NCBI RefSeq assembly: GCF_900460245.1
Contig: NZ_UHIP01000001.1
Location: 558,001-622,000, forward strand
Length of the DNA: 64,000 nt
Origin: Vibrio fluvialis
Lineage (GTDB): Bacteria; Pseudomonadota; Gammaproteobacteria; Enterobacterales; Vibrionaceae
Direction: 5' to 3'
Below, piece after piece: positions 47,401 to 57,348 of this stretch. The translations under genes were made by a program, and so were the position numbers. Position 1 is the stretch's first letter. Every line of letters begins with the position of its first letter. Under the pieces are notes generated by a model that saw only the letters and a list, made by a program, of their open reading frames with translations, was not told the origin of the DNA and made no database searches.

Positions 47401-47965
47401 ACTGAATAAGTACACCAGTTGTCGATTGAATGAAGCGACGCCGACACGTCGCGATCAGTCGTTGACGGTGGCTGGTCTGGTGATTGCAGCGCGGGTGATG
47501 ACCACCAAGCGCGGCAACCGTATCGGGTTGATGACGCTTGACGATCGCAGTGGCCGAATGGAAGTCATGCTGTTCTCCGATGCGCTGGATCGGTATGCAG
47601 AATTGTTAGAAAAAGATAAAATTCTGGTGATTTCCGGACAGGTCAGCTTTGATGACTTCAATGGTGGCCTTAAAATGTCGGCGCGCGAAGTCATGGACTT
47701 GGGCAGCGCGCGTGAAAAATATGCCCGAGGCTTATCTATCTCGATTGAACAATCGCAGATTGATGAGCAGTTTTTTGAGCGCTTTAGTCAGATCTTAGAG
47801 CCTCACCGAGCAGGGACTGTCCCTGTCAATGTATACTACCAGCGCCCTGATGCGCGAGCACGTCTGACGTTAGGCACTGAATGGCGTGTGACTCCAAGCG
47901 ATACATTGTTAGACGAATTAAAACAGTTACTTGGCAACGACCAGGTAGAACTCGAATTTAACTAA
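44486..47965 (+). CDS. dnaE: DNA polymerase III alpha subunit
   Basis: 1159 aa replicative polymerase. N-terminal PHP domain ([14 protein letters not shown]), palm with the catalytic aspartates in [21 protein letters not shown] (about 398-420) and near 550 ([14 protein letters not shown]), fingers, helix-hairpin-helix and OB domains. In the PHP domain several metal ligands are changed, as is normal for this branch, so proofreading comes from DnaQ, encoded at 56600. Confidence 0.98.
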   Translation: MSDPKFIHLRIHSDFSMVDGLSKVPPLVKKVAAMGMPAMALTDFTNLCGLVKFYGTAHGCGIKPIVGADFSVRSDEFGDELTRITVLAKDNVGYKNLTLLISDAYLRGHVQHQPVIDKEWLLTYAEGLIILSGGKNGEIGRALLKGNQALVEKCVEFYQTHFADNFYLELVRTGRADEESYLHFALELAEQAELPVVATNDVVFIDPDQFDAHEIRVAIHDGFTLEDPRRPKNYSPQQYLRSEEEMCELFADIPEALENSVEIAKRCNVTVRLGEYFLPAFPTEGMAETEYLVKKSREGLEDRLEFLFPDPAVRAERRPAYDERLEIELQVINQMGFPGYFLIVMEFIQWSKDNDIPVGPGRGSGAGSLVAYALKITDLDPLEYDLLFERFLNPERVSMPDFDVDFCMDKRDQVIDHVAEMYGRDAVSQIITFGTMAAKAVIRDVGRVLGHPFGFVDRISKMIPPDPGMTLEKAFKAEPALQELYDADEEVKELIDMCRILEGCTRNAGKHAGGVVISPTAITDFAPIYCDSEGHHPVTQFDKNDVEYAGLVKFDFLGLRTLTIIDWALGLINPRREKAGEPPVRIESIPLADPASFRVLQNSETTAVFQLESRGMKELIKRLQPDCFEDIIALVALFRPGPLQSGMVDNFIDRKHGREAISYPDEKWQHESLKEILEPTYGIILYQEQVMQIAQVLAGYTLGGADMLRRAMGKKKPEEMAKQREVFQSGAENNGVDGELAMKIFDLVEKFAGYGFNKSHSAAYALVSYQTLWLKTHYPAEFMAAVMTADMDNTEKVVGLVDECMRMGLKVLPPDINSGLYRFNVDDSGAIVYGIGAIKGVGEGPIEVILEARNKGGYFKDLFDFCARIDIKKVNKRVIEKLILAGALDRLGPHRAAMMASLDDAVKAASQHHQAEAFGQADMFGVLTDAPEEVEQKYIQVPEWPEKVWLEGERETLGLYLTGHPINAYLKELNKYTSCRLNEATPTRRDQSLTVAGLVIAARVMTTKRGNRIGLMTLDDRSGRMEVMLFSDALDRYAELLEKDKILVISGQVSFDDFNGGLKMSAREVMDLGSAREKYARGLSISIEQSQIDEQFFERFSQILEPHRAGTVPVNVYYQRPDARARLTLGTEWRVTPSDTLLDELKQLLGNDQVELEFN

Positions 47966-48009
47966 AATTCAGCTGCGCCATTGCGAGCTGAGTAAAAAAG
48001 GATCGGTAG

Positions 48010-48969
48010 ATGAGCCTAAATTTTCTAGAATTTGAAAAACCTATTGTAGAACTGGAAGCTAAGATTCAGGCGCTTCGTGACGTGTCTCGTCATGGCGGTG
48101 ATACTTCCGTAGATCTTGAAAAAGAGATCGAACAGCTAGAAAAGAAAAGCCTAGAGCTTAAAAAGAAAATTTTCAGTGATTTAGGTGCATGGCAAGTGGC
48201 ACAGATGGCTCGCCATCCACAACGCCCTTACACTCTGGATTACGTCAACAACATGTTTACTGAGTTCGATGAACTGGCCGGTGACCGTGCGTTTGCTGAC
48301 GATAAAGCGATCGTGGGTGGCATGGCGCGTCTTGATGGTCGTCCTGTGATGGTGATTGGTCATCAGAAAGGCCGCGAAACTCGTGAAAAAGTAAAACGTA
48401 ACTTCGGTATGCCAAAACCTGAAGGTTACCGTAAAGCCCTGCGTCTGATGGAAATGGCTGAGCGTTTCAACATGCCAATCATCACCTTTATTGACACGGC
48501 GGGTGCATACCCGGGGGTGGGTGCGGAAGAGCGTGGCCAGTCTGAAGCGATCGCGAAAAACCTGAAAGTGATGGCTGGCCTTAAAGTGCCAGTGATCTGT
48601 AACGTTGTCGGTGAAGGCGGTTCAGGTGGTGCACTGGCAATCGGTGTGGGTGACTACGTCAACATGCTGCAATACTCCACTTACTCAGTGATTTCGCCAG
48701 AAGGTTGTGCGTCGATTCTGTGGCGTGATGCGGATAAAGCACCGCAAGCAGCGGAAGCGATGGGTCTGGTTGCTCCTCGTCTGAAAGAGCTGGAACTGAT
48801 CGACGAAGTGATCGAAGAGCCACTGGGTGGTGCGCACCGCGACCACGTTAAGATGGCAGAAAATATGAAAGCAACGCTGCTGCGTCAGCTGGCGGATCTG
48901 GAGCAACTGGATCACGAATCGCTGCTGGAGCGTCGCTACCAACGCCTGATGAACTACGGTTACTGCTAA
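48010..48969 (+). CDS. accA: Acetyl-CoA carboxylase carboxyltransferase alpha subunit
   Basis: 319 aa, the same length as in E. coli. With AccD it moves CO2 from carboxy-biotin to acetyl-CoA, giving malonyl-CoA. Crotonase-type fold with [20 protein letters not shown] and [19 protein letters not shown]. It starts 44 bases after dnaE. A hairpin lies between them without a T-run. Confidence 0.98.
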   Translation: MSLNFLEFEKPIVELEAKIQALRDVSRHGGDTSVDLEKEIEQLEKKSLELKKKIFSDLGAWQVAQMARHPQRPYTLDYVNNMFTEFDELAGDRAFADDKAIVGGMARLDGRPVMVIGHQKGRETREKVKRNFGMPKPEGYRKALRLMEMAERFNMPIITFIDTAGAYPGVGAEERGQSEAIAKNLKVMAGLKVPVICNVVGEGGSGGALAIGVGDYVNMLQYSTYSVISPEGCASILWRDADKAPQAAEAMGLVAPRLKELELIDEVIEEPLGGAHRDHVKMAENMKATLLRQLADLEQLDHESLLERRYQRLMNYGYC

Positions 48970-48991
48970 GTTCAGCATGCAATTAGCTCGA

Positions 48992-49020
48992 GGGTCGGAC
49001 AGTGTCCGGCCCTTTTGTTT
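48992..49020 (+). terminator. Terminator after accA
   Basis: GGGTCGGAC / GTCCGGCCC (48992-49000 with 49004-49012), loop AGT, then TTTTGTTTTT. Confidence 0.88.
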
Positions 49021-49104
49021 TTCGCGTGGTTCAATGTACTGCGCTACCTACGTTACTGCTTTGCGGTATACTCAAACGGTTCTTCATACTCAACCGACAT
49101 TGCC

Positions 49105-50403
49105 ATGGATTTGTACGCTCATACTCGTCAATTACTTGATGCTCAATCATCACGCCATTTTGTGCTCGCCTTCAGTGGTGGCGTTGATTCGCGAGTGTTG
49201 CTGGAACTTTTAGCTCGCTACCGAAATGAGCGTGCCATCAGCGTGCAGGCGGTCCATGTTCATCATGGTTTGAGCCGCCATGCTGATGAATGGGCAGAGC
49301 GCTGCCAGCAATGGTGCAAATCGGTTAACATTCCGCTCTCAATTGAACGGGTCAGCTTGGATACTGCCAGTGGCGAAAGCATTGAAAAGCTGGCTCGTGA
49401 TGCGCGCTATAAAGCTTTGGCAACCTACATGGAGAGCAACCGCCTTCTGTTGCTCGGTCAGCATGCCGATGATCAATTGGAAACGTTCTTGCTGGCATTG
49501 AAACGTGGCAGTGGTCCGAAAGGCTTGGCATCCATGGCGCAGCAAGCGCCGTTTGCAAACGGTCAGTTGTTGCGCCCGCTATTGAGTGTTTCCCGGGAGC
49601 AGATTGAACAATTCGCCCGACAGCAGCAGTTGCAATGGGTCGAAGATGAAAGTAATCAGGATGAGCGCTACGAGCGAAATTTCCTGCGTCACCGTGTGAC
49701 CCCCGTGTTAAGTGAACGCTGGCCGGGAATCCGTCACGCCGTGCAACGCAGCGCGCAGCTGTGTGCGGAGCAGGATGAATTACTGGCTGAACTGCTTAAC
49801 GATGCGCTTAACGCAGCTACGCAAAGTGACGACAGTTTGTCGGTTGCTGCGCTGCTGCCGCACAGCGATGCACTGCGCCGCCAATTATTGCGTTACTGGC
49901 TGGCATCTCAGGGGCAGCCGATGCCGAGCCGCGTGCAATTAGAAGTCCTGTGGCGCGAAGTGGCTCAAGCCGAAGACGATGCCAATCCCAAACTCAAACT
50001 GGGCGAGTGCGAAATTCGCCGTTTCCATCAACGTTTGTATTGTGTGCCACTGATGCAGGATGTGTCCGCTTGGCAGCAACCGCTATTGTCCGAGTGCCGA
50101 TTGCGGCTGCCTGACAATCTGGGCAGTCTGATGCTGGTGACAAGTGCGCAGGGGAACCTTCGCTTGCCAGCCGACGATGCTCCGTTCTGGGTAACTTTTA
50201 ATCCGGAAGGTTTGTCTGCATGCCCGGTTGGCCGAGCGGGTTCGCGTAAATTAAAGAAACTGTTTCAGGAATATCAGGTACCGAGTTGGCTGAGACGACG
50301 GACGCCGATTGTGATGCATCAGAATAAAGTGGTAGCGGTTGCAAATTTATTTATAGATCGTGACTTCAGTGGGCAAGATTGTGAACTCATCTGGGACAAG
50401 TGA
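49105..50403 (+). CDS. tilS: tRNA(Ile)-lysidine synthase
   Basis: 432 aa from ATG 49105, identical in length to E. coli TilS; the frame extends to a TTG at 49015 within the accA terminator and is excluded. Attaches lysine to C34 of tRNA-Ile2 (CAU), which changes decoding from AUG to AUA. PP-loop SGGVDS in [29 protein letters not shown], and the linker plus C-terminal domain ending [15 protein letters not shown]. Confidence 0.95.
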   Translation: MDLYAHTRQLLDAQSSRHFVLAFSGGVDSRVLLELLARYRNERAISVQAVHVHHGLSRHADEWAERCQQWCKSVNIPLSIERVSLDTASGESIEKLARDARYKALATYMESNRLLLLGQHADDQLETFLLALKRGSGPKGLASMAQQAPFANGQLLRPLLSVSREQIEQFARQQQLQWVEDESNQDERYERNFLRHRVTPVLSERWPGIRHAVQRSAQLCAEQDELLAELLNDALNAATQSDDSLSVAALLPHSDALRRQLLRYWLASQGQPMPSRVQLEVLWREVAQAEDDANPKLKLGECEIRRFHQRLYCVPLMQDVSAWQQPLLSECRLRLPDNLGSLMLVTSAQGNLRLPADDAPFWVTFNPEGLSACPVGRAGSRKLKKLFQEYQVPSWLRRRTPIVMHQNKVVAVANLFIDRDFSGQDCELIWDK

Positions 50404-50469
50404 CGTTTTTTCATGCCAAAATCGCATTCATAAACACTTATAATCACTATGGACAAATAAGGGTGAGCA

Positions 50470-50781
50470 ATGAATAAAGTCGCAATGGGAATGATGTTGG
50501 GTTTGACGCTATTAGCAGGTAACGCAGTTGCAGGCGATGCGGCAGCAGGGAAAGCAAAATCGGCGGTGTGCGCAGCGTGTCACGGTGCAGATGGTATCGC
50601 GGTTATTCCGGGTTATCCAAACCTGAAAGGCCAGAACGAACAATACATCGTGACGGCTATCAAAGCGTACAAAAACAAAGAGCGTAACGGCGGTCTGGCT
50701 CCTGTGATGCAAGCTCAGGCATCGATGTTGAGCGATGATGACATTGCAAACCTGGCTGCATATTTTGCTAGCCTGAAATAA
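50470..50781 (+). CDS. Periplasmic class I cytochrome c
   Basis: 103 aa. Signal peptide of 21 residues (LLAGNAVA before GDAAAG), then one haem site CAACH at about 35-39 and a likely methionine ligand in [12 protein letters not shown]. Single-haem cytochrome c553/c4-half type, a soluble electron carrier in the periplasm. GGGTGAG precedes the ATG and TATAAT at 50439 may be its -10. It is transcribed alone with its own terminator. The partner oxidase or reductase is not identified here. Confidence 0.9.
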   Translation: MNKVAMGMMLGLTLLAGNAVAGDAAAGKAKSAVCAACHGADGIAVIPGYPNLKGQNEQYIVTAIKAYKNKERNGGLAPVMQAQASMLSDDDIANLAAYFASLK

Positions 50782-50805
50782 TTTTTGCACCACAGTTTGT
50801 GAGAG

Positions 50806-50831
50806 AGCCCAAGCCTTGCTTGGGCTTTTTA
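50806..50831 (+). terminator. Terminator after the cytochrome c gene
   Basis: AGCCCAAGC / GCTTGGGCT (50806-50814 with 50818-50826), loop CTT, T-run. Confidence 0.9.
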
Positions 50832-50883
50832 TTGATTGTTTACAACGGCTAGCAGATAATGCCAGCAACAAAACGAAGTTTAA

Positions 50884-51231
<348 letters not shown>

Positions 51232-51253
51232 TCTAAAACGTGATTAAAAAAAT

Positions 51254-51276
51254 AAGGAGCTTTGGCTCCTTTTTTC
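51254..51276 (+). terminator. Terminator after glnB
   Basis: AAGGAGC / GCTCCTT (51254-51260 with 51265-51271), loop TTTG, then TTTTTC. Confidence 0.88.
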
Positions 51277-51371
51277 TTTCTGTTGACCGGATTTAGGCGG
51301 GTTTTGCTTGAGCCAGATATTTTCCCGGTGCTATCGTTGGCTCGTTGTCGATTGACGGAGTTCTGCTGCTG

Positions 51372-52235
51372 ATGAGAAAACGTCTTCTCTGGTTATTGCC
51401 GCTTTCACTGATTTTGTTAACGGTGGTGAGTTTTTCGCTGGTGTTTACTGTGCCTGCACAGCCACAGCTGTTTGCGCTCGGTGAGAACAACGAAAATCAG
51501 CCGTTAGTGTGCTATCACGATCCGCAGCCCACAGCCCTTGATGAGAACGGCACGCTTAAGCTGGTGGTGTGGAACATTTATAAGCAGAACCGTGAGCACT
51601 GGGACTCAGAACTGAGCCGCTTTAGTCGCGATGCGCAGTTGGTGTTGCTGCAAGAAGCGAGCATGACTGCCGCACTGCAACGCTGGATAGCGGAGCACAA
51701 CTGGGCAGGAACTCGGGTGAATGCATTTCAGGTGCTGGGGGAATCTGCCGGGGTTTTGAATTTATCGCGCAGCATGCCGCAACTGGCCTGTGGTTACACT
51801 GAAATGGAGCCGTGGCTGCGTTTGCCGAAATCCGGTATCTATGCGCTGTACGCGCTGAGTAACGGGCAAACACTGGCGGTGGTTAATCTGCATGCGGTCA
51901 ATTTTGCTTATGGCACAGAAGAGTATCGTGAGCAGCTCAGCGCGCTGATTAAGGAGTTGCGCCAGCACAAAGGGCCGGTGATTGTTGCCGGCGACTTTAA
52001 TAGCTGGAGTGAAAAGCGGACTCAGGTGCTGGCGGAGGCACTCAGTGCTTTGGCAATGAAAGAAGCGATTTTTAGCCCGGATAATCGCGCGCGATTTATT
52101 AACGGTTTGCCGCTCGATCATGTGTTTTACAAACAACTGACGCTGAAAAAAGCAAAAGCGCCCGAATCGGACGCTTCTGATCATAATCCATTGTTACTTG
52201 AGTTCAGCTTATCAGGATATAGAGCGCCCAGATAA
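51372..52235 (+). CDS. Endonuclease/exonuclease/phosphatase-family protein (YafD-like)
   Basis: 287 aa from ATG 51372; a longer frame starts at a TTG. Residues 5-30 form a membrane anchor (LLWLLPLSLILLTVVSF), so the catalytic part probably faces the periplasm. The EEP fold is indicated by VVWNIYKQN, LLQEA, VVNLHAVNF, VAGDFNSW and the end motif SDASDHNPLLLEF, which together supply the metal, Asp-His and Asn residues. It resembles E. coli YafD, of uncertain substrate. Its last 32 bases overlap the convergent gene. Confidence 0.85.
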   Translation: MRKRLLWLLPLSLILLTVVSFSLVFTVPAQPQLFALGENNENQPLVCYHDPQPTALDENGTLKLVVWNIYKQNREHWDSELSRFSRDAQLVLLQEASMTAALQRWIAEHNWAGTRVNAFQVLGESAGVLNLSRSMPQLACGYTEMEPWLRLPKSGIYALYALSNGQTLAVVNLHAVNFAYGTEEYREQLSALIKELRQHKGPVIVAGDFNSWSEKRTQVLAEALSALAMKEAIFSPDNRARFINGLPLDHVFYKQLTLKKAKAPESDASDHNPLLLEFSLSGYRAPR

Positions 52236-52890
52236 GGTAGAAGGCAATCCACGGCAGAGTAGCTATCACGAGTGCCTGACCGCGCTCTAACGGTGTCCAG
52301 GTACCGACTGCCGCATAACCCAGCACGATATACCATGGCAGTAAGAGCGGAAATGCACTGGCAAACTGCGACCAGTCACTGGTGAGAGGCAGTTTGAGCA
52401 GGCCGTTAAGACTGTTGAGGTCAGCCGCATAATTCATCACCTGACCGTGCTTGAGGATCAAACTGGCGTAGCTGGCCAGATCGCCGAGTACTGCCGGAAA
52501 AATCACCACCGTACTGGCGGCAAACCATTTCCAAAAGCCCATTGCCGGTTGCACAGGCTTAGTTGCCAAACGAAACCACAAGGCTAAGACCAGAATCGTC
52601 AGCGTGCGGCTGACGATATCACTGATGATTTCACTTGCCATCAGCGTGTTGGGTTCCAGCAGGGCTAACTGCGCCGGGTTGGTAGTTGCCAACTGAGCTT
52701 CCAGCCCTTGCTTGAGCCAGTCAAAGCTGACATTGTCAAAGTACGCGCCCCAGAACAGGAATGGCGTGATCATGAGTACAATGTAGGTTTGCCAGCCCCA
52801 CATACCGCGCTGGTAGAGCGCGGCGAAACAATCGCTCGGTGAACGGAAAATGTCCACCAACATAATGAGCGGGTTTGCGGAAGGTTTCAT
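52204..52890 (-). CDS. Yip1-family integral membrane protein
   Basis: 228 aa with about five hydrophobic segments (near 35-55, 95-110, 125-145, 180-200, 205-227). The opening PLIMLVDIFRSPSDCFAALY and the overall plan fit the bacterial YIP1 family. Function unknown. Its ATG overlaps the mltD stop (ATGA), so it is made with MltD, while its 3' end overlaps the YafD-like gene on the other strand by 32 bases. Confidence 0.8.
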   Translation of the reverse strand: MKPSANPLIMLVDIFRSPSDCFAALYQRGMWGWQTYIVLMITPFLFWGAYFDNVSFDWLKQGLEAQLATTNPAQLALLEPNTLMASEIISDIVSRTLTILVLALWFRLATKPVQPAMGFWKWFAASTVVIFPAVLGDLASYASLILKHGQVMNYAADLNSLNGLLKLPLTSDWSQFASAFPLLLPWYIVLGYAAVGTWTPLERGQALVIATLPWIAFYLIWALYILIS

Positions 52891-54449
52891 ACACTGACCT
52901 TAGTCACATCGACGTACAGTTTCAGTTTCTGACCCGGCTTAAGATACTTCTGGTTGGCCAGATCATTCCATTTGACGATATCGTGCGTTTTGACGCTAAA
53001 GCGTGCCGCAATGTCACTCAGCGTATCGCCATTACGTACCTGATAAAACACGGTACGGATGATGGCACCATCGGTGCTGTCTTTCCAAATCACCAGTTTT
53101 TGTCCAACACGCAGCGTGTCACGCGGGCCCATTCCGTTCCATTTGGCTAAGGCCTGATGGGAGACATTGTTGGCTCGAGCGATGGTCCACAGACTGTCAC
53201 CCGGGCGTACGGTATGCGTGAGTTTGTATTTTCCGCGCGCCAATGATTGAGTCTTGGCCAGACGATTGCTCGCGCTCAGCGCATAGGCTTTCTCATCTTT
53301 GACGGAGGTGGGAATCATGAGGTACTGACCGACGCGAATTGAGGTGCCGGACAGATTGTTGGCGGTCTGAATCACTTTGGTGGTCGTGGAGTGTTTCGTT
53401 GCAATCACACTCAGCGTATCACCGTTTTGTACTTTGTACCGTACCAGCTTCATGCCTTTGCCACGGTTGGCTTCGACTTGCTGCTCAAAACGCTCGACCT
53501 TGTCGATGGGCAGCAGCAGTTGGAAAGGTCCGTCTGGTGCAGTTGCCCATTGGTTGTAAGCCGGATTGTAGCTTTGCAGCTCCTTCACGCTGATACCGGC
53601 GTAATTGGCTGCGATCGCCAGATCCAACTGCTCGTCCGGATCCACCAATTTCAGCACTGGTTTATTGGCAATCGCAGGAAGTGAGACACCATAACGTTCC
53701 TGATTGGCAATGATGTCTGCAAGCGCGAGCAGTTTCGGCACATAACCACTGGTCTCTTGGGGTAAATCAAGCGAGAAGAAATCGGTCGGCTTACCCTGAC
53801 TGGTGTTTTTGCGAATGGCACTGGAAACTCGGCCTCCACCGCTGTTATAAGCCGCGATGGCGTTGTACCAGTCGCCGTCAAAACGGTTGCTGAGGTACGT
53901 CAGGTAATCAAGCGCGGCATCGGTGGCGGCATCCACATCGCGGCGGCCGTCGTACCAGAAGTTTTGTTCCAGTCCGTACATTTTTCCGGTGCCCGGAACG
54001 AACTGCCATAACCCCGCAGCGCTGCCGTGCGAATAAGCAAAAGCATCAAAGGCGCTCTCAACAATTGGCAGCAGTGCCAGTTCGAGTGGCAGATTGCGTT
54101 GTTCGATTTTCTCTGTGATCAGATACAGAAAAGGTTCGGCGCGCTTGGCGACGGTTTCCAAATGACCTGGGTGTTTGATGTACCACGTCCGGTAGTAGTC
54201 GACGGTTTTGTCTTCCGGGATCGGGAGCTGAAGCTGCATGGCAATGCGTTGCCATACGTCTTGTTGTTCCTGAGGAGTCAGCACTTTTGGCTGGACAACG
54301 ACCGGTGTTTTTTTCGTTTTGGTCGGTGTTGTCACTTGGGGTGCTGGGGTGTTTTCCTCGTTGGTCTCTGATGTATTTTGACTCAAGGGCTGGGTAAGTT
54401 GGCATCCGGCTAATAGTAGTGCAATTACCCAGCTGAATTGTACTCGCAT
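52887..54449 (-). CDS. mltD: Membrane-bound lytic murein transglycosylase D
   Basis: 520 aa lipoprotein: lipobox LLAGC with C16 as lipidation site. A proline/threonine-rich linker is followed by the lysozyme-like SLT domain with catalytic E131 in VESAFDAFAYS and AAGLWQFVPGTGKMYGL. Three LysM modules at the C-terminus (about 345-390, 410-456, 465-515) bind peptidoglycan. It cleaves glycan strands to 1,6-anhydro ends. It is downstream of gloB on the same strand, as in E. coli. Confidence 0.96.
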   Translation of the reverse strand: MRVQFSWVIALLLAGCQLTQPLSQNTSETNEENTPAPQVTTPTKTKKTPVVVQPKVLTPQEQQDVWQRIAMQLQLPIPEDKTVDYYRTWYIKHPGHLETVAKRAEPFLYLITEKIEQRNLPLELALLPIVESAFDAFAYSHGSAAGLWQFVPGTGKMYGLEQNFWYDGRRDVDAATDAALDYLTYLSNRFDGDWYNAIAAYNSGGGRVSSAIRKNTSQGKPTDFFSLDLPQETSGYVPKLLALADIIANQERYGVSLPAIANKPVLKLVDPDEQLDLAIAANYAGISVKELQSYNPAYNQWATAPDGPFQLLLPIDKVERFEQQVEANRGKGMKLVRYKVQNGDTLSVIATKHSTTTKVIQTANNLSGTSIRVGQYLMIPTSVKDEKAYALSASNRLAKTQSLARGKYKLTHTVRPGDSLWTIARANNVSHQALAKWNGMGPRDTLRVGQKLVIWKDSTDGAIIRTVFYQVRNGDTLSDIAARFSVKTHDIVKWNDLANQKYLKPGQKLKLYVDVTKVSV

Positions 54450-54521
54450 GTAAGACAGCCTTTTTTATTCTTGGCTGGTGATAATACTTTCCGTATTAAT
54501 GACATGACAAGCAAGAAAACG

Positions 54522-55280
54522 TCAAAATTCGTTCTTCCACTCACGTAATGCGGTAAATATTGATAACGCATCCGTTTGCTCGGTGCGGTTGGCGACAGAC
54601 TTCATGATGCTCGGTTCCTGCGTTCTCAGGAATGGGTTGACCCATTTTTCGCGTCGCAAGGTGCTTGGCAGGGTAGAGTGACCTTGCCCACGCAGTCGAA
54701 TCACTTCATCACGATAAATTTGTAACTGTTCATTATCCGGCTCAACCGCCATCGCAAATGCGACGTTGCTGGCGGTGTATTCGTGCGCGCAATAGACCTC
54801 GGTCTCCTCTGGCAGGGCAACCAGTTTGCTCAGCGACGTAAACATTTGCTCCATGGTGCCTTCAAACACGCGACCACAACCGGCAGAGAACAGTACATCA
54901 CCACAGAACAGCTTTCCGTCACCGACATAACCGATGTGGCCGAGTGTGTGCCCCGGCAACCCCAGCACCATAAAACGCTCGTCAAACAACTCGATTTGAT
55001 CGCCCGCATCAACCGGGTGAGTCAGGGTTGGAATCGGTTCCTGAGACGGGCCAACCACATCGACATTCGGATATTGTCGCACCAGTTCCGGTACGCCACC
55101 GATGTGGTCGTTGTGATGATGGGTGATCAGAATGGCTTCCAGTGTCAGTTCATGCTGGGACAAGTAGTCCAACACTGGTGTTGCATCTCCCGGATCGACC
55201 ACGGCACAACGGCGATCGCTATTTTGAATCAGCCAGATGTAATTATCATTAAATGCGGGTATGCTTTTGATATGTAACAT
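54522..55280 (-). CDS. gloB: Hydroxyacylglutathione hydrolase (glyoxalase II)
   Basis: 252 aa (E. coli 251). Splits S-lactoylglutathione to lactate and glutathione, completing methylglyoxal detoxification. Metallo-beta-lactamase fold with the zinc motif [10 protein letters not shown] (about 53-62), [23 protein letters not shown] and the C-terminal glutathione-binding part. Divergent from the YafS-like gene across 37 bases. Confidence 0.97.
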   Translation of the reverse strand: MLHIKSIPAFNDNYIWLIQNSDRRCAVVDPGDATPVLDYLSQHELTLEAILITHHHNDHIGGVPELVRQYPNVDVVGPSQEPIPTLTHPVDAGDQIELFDERFMVLGLPGHTLGHIGYVGDGKLFCGDVLFSAGCGRVFEGTMEQMFTSLSKLVALPEETEVYCAHEYTASNVAFAMAVEPDNEQLQIYRDEVIRLRGQGHSTLPSTLRREKWVNPFLRTQEPSIMKSVANRTEQTDALSIFTALREWKNEF

Positions 55281-55317
55281 GAGTTATCTCCGGTCACCGT
55301 GGTGAAGCGAGTTAGCA

Positions 55318-56070
55318 ATGAAACCAGCACGCAGTGAAAAAAAACTTGAGAAACCCCATTCCTGGTCTCAATTGAAAAACGGCCAATGGGTCAGTGAGTC
55401 GATTCAAACCCGGCTCGATGAATGGTGCCCGAAATTGTTCGGTTATCATATGCTGAAACTGGGTGGCCTGAGCTGCGAACTCGTCAGTTGTAATTGTAAT
55501 ATTCAACACCAAGTTCAGCTCGATATCCAGAACCCTTTGCACAACGTGATAGCCGATGCGTATGACTTGCCGTTTCTGGAAAAAAGCATTGATGCAGTGA
55601 TTGTCGCGCATCAGCTGGATTACTGTAACGATCCGCACCGTATATTGCGGGAAGTCGACAGGGTGTTGATTGATGATGGCTACATTATTGTGACCGGATT
55701 TAATCCGATCAGCTTAACCGGATTGGCGAGTTTGATGCCGTGGCGGAAACACAATCTGCCCTGGAGCGGACGTATGTTTACCCCCAGCCGGATTAAAGAC
55801 TGGCTGGGAGTGCTGAATTATCAGGTAATTGAATGTGACCAGTATGCGCTGTTTCCGATGCAGAAATATCGCCCTTTGTGGACCTGGCTGGAAAATAGCT
55901 TGGGTGAGTGCGGCGCGCCGTTTGGCAGCCTGTACTTTATTGTCGCCCGTAAGCGGACTTATCCACTAAAGCCAATCAAGCCTCACTGGCGTATCAAACG
56001 ACGTTTGTCACCAGTCGGGCTTAATTATCGGGTGAAATCTGGTTCGCAGTCGAAAACCAGTTCTAAGTAG
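55318..56070 (+). CDS. SAM-dependent methyltransferase-like protein (YafS-like)
   Basis: 250 aa. Class I methyltransferase fold of the UbiE/Methyltransf_11 type: DAYDLPFLEKSIDAVIVAHQLD and ILREVDRVLIDDGYIIVTGFN. The usual glycine-rich SAM loop at the N-terminus is reduced to LGGLSCELVSCNC, so activity should be checked. The C-terminal 35 residues are very basic. Position between gloB and rnhA matches E. coli yafS, of unknown substrate. Confidence 0.85.
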   Translation: MKPARSEKKLEKPHSWSQLKNGQWVSESIQTRLDEWCPKLFGYHMLKLGGLSCELVSCNCNIQHQVQLDIQNPLHNVIADAYDLPFLEKSIDAVIVAHQLDYCNDPHRILREVDRVLIDDGYIIVTGFNPISLTGLASLMPWRKHNLPWSGRMFTPSRIKDWLGVLNYQVIECDQYALFPMQKYRPLWTWLENSLGECGAPFGSLYFIVARKRTYPLKPIKPHWRIKRRLSPVGLNYRVKSGSQSKTSSK

Positions 56071-56072
56071 CC

Positions 56073-56540
56073 TCAGTTTTCAGGTTGGTAGCCAACGTCG
56101 TCTTCGGTTGGGTTTTCTGCCGCCGCGCGCGCCAATTCGTCACACATTTCGTTTTCACGATGACCAGCGTGACCTTTGACCCAGTGCCATTCCACCTGAT
56201 GACGGGCGGTTTCTATATCCAATGCCTGCCATAAATCGGCATTTTTCACCGGTTTTTTGTCGGCTGTTTTCCAACCACGTTTCTTCCAGTTGTGAATCCA
56301 CTGCGTAATGCCTTGGCGCACGTACTGGCTATCGGTGGTCAGAATGACATGGCACGGCTCTTTGAGTGTTCTTAACGCCACAACAGCCGCCATCATTTCC
56401 ATGCGGTTATTGGTGGTCAGGCGGTAGCCTTTCGCCAGGGTTTTCTCGACTTGTTTGTAGCGCATGACAACGCCATAGCCACCCGGTCCCGGGTTGCCTA
56501 AACAAGAACCATCAGTGAAAATTTCCACCTGTTTCTTCAT
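56073..56540 (-). CDS. rnhA: Ribonuclease HI
   Basis: 155 aa, the same as E. coli. Degrades the RNA strand of RNA-DNA hybrids. Catalytic residues D10 ([17 protein letters not shown]), E48 (NNRMEMMA), D70 (LTTDSQYV) and the histidine/aspartate of [18 protein letters not shown] are all present. Its start is 59 bases from divergent dnaQ, so their promoters must overlap. Convergent with the YafS-like gene, two bases apart. Confidence 0.98.
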   Translation of the reverse strand: MKKQVEIFTDGSCLGNPGPGGYGVVMRYKQVEKTLAKGYRLTTNNRMEMMAAVVALRTLKEPCHVILTTDSQYVRQGITQWIHNWKKRGWKTADKKPVKNADLWQALDIETARHQVEWHWVKGHAGHRENEMCDELARAAAENPTEDDVGYQPEN

Positions 56541-56599
56541 GATTATTTGATACTATTGGGTTTCGCACACAATTGGCATAGTCTGACACACATATCCTA

Positions 56600-57340
56600 A
56601 TGAATACTAGCAACAATTCTGAATACAGTCGCATCGTGGTTCTCGATACCGAAACCACGGGTATGAACCTCGAAGGCGGCCCGCACTACGAAGGTCACCG
56701 CATCATTGAGATCGGTGCGGTGGAAATCATCAACCGTAAGCTGACCGGACGTCACTTTCACGTCTATCTGAAGCCAGACCGCCCCATTCAGGCGGAAGCG
56801 ATCGAAGTTCATGGTATTACAGATGAATTTCTGGTTGATAAGCCGGAATATAAGGATGTGCACGACGAGTTTCTCGACTTCATCCGCGGCGCGGAATTGG
56901 TCGCACACAACGCGCCCTTCGACGTCGGCTTTATGGATTATGAATTCAGTAAACTGAGTACTCAGGCGCCGAAAACGGATCAGTTGTGTAAGGTGACCGA
57001 TACGCTGGCCATGGCGAAGAAAATCTTCCCGGGCAAGCGCAACAACCTCGACATATTGTGTGAACGTTACGGTATCGACAACTCACATCGTACTCTGCAC
57101 GGGGCATTGCTCGATGCCGAGATTCTGGCGGATGTTTATCTGCTGATGACCGGTGGTCAGACGTCGCTACAGTTTTCTGCCGGGTCGCAGGAGAGCGGAG
57201 TGGGAGCGGGGGCGATAAAACGTGCATCGCAAGGACGAAAAGCGCTAAAGGTTTTACGCGCTACGGCCGATGAAATACAAGCACACCAGGATCGTCTGGA
57301 TATTGTAGAAAAAAGTGGCACTTGCCTCTGGCGTCAGTAG
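56600..57340 (+). CDS. dnaQ: DNA polymerase III epsilon (proofreading) subunit
   Basis: 246 aa. 3'-5' exonuclease of the DEDDh class: D and E in VVLDTETTGM, D in HNAPFDVGFMDYEF, and H and D in HRTLHGALLDAEILADVY. The Q-rich linker and the C-terminal helix that binds DnaE follow (about 185-246). It partners DnaE encoded at 44486. Confidence 0.97.
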   Translation: MNTSNNSEYSRIVVLDTETTGMNLEGGPHYEGHRIIEIGAVEIINRKLTGRHFHVYLKPDRPIQAEAIEVHGITDEFLVDKPEYKDVHDEFLDFIRGAELVAHNAPFDVGFMDYEFSKLSTQAPKTDQLCKVTDTLAMAKKIFPGKRNNLDILCERYGIDNSHRTLHGALLDAEILADVYLLMTGGQTSLQFSAGSQESGVGAGAIKRASQGRKALKVLRATADEIQAHQDRLDIVEKSGTCLWRQ

Positions 57341-57348
57341 GAGAAACT

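Noticed and set aside
47966..48009. Terminator between dnaE and accA
   Set aside because: A TCAGCT/AGCTGA stem exists but the following bases are A-rich on the plus strand; readthrough is more likely.
49015..49104. N-terminal extension of TilS from a TTG
   Set aside because: It would start inside the accA terminator; ATG 49105 gives exactly the E. coli length.
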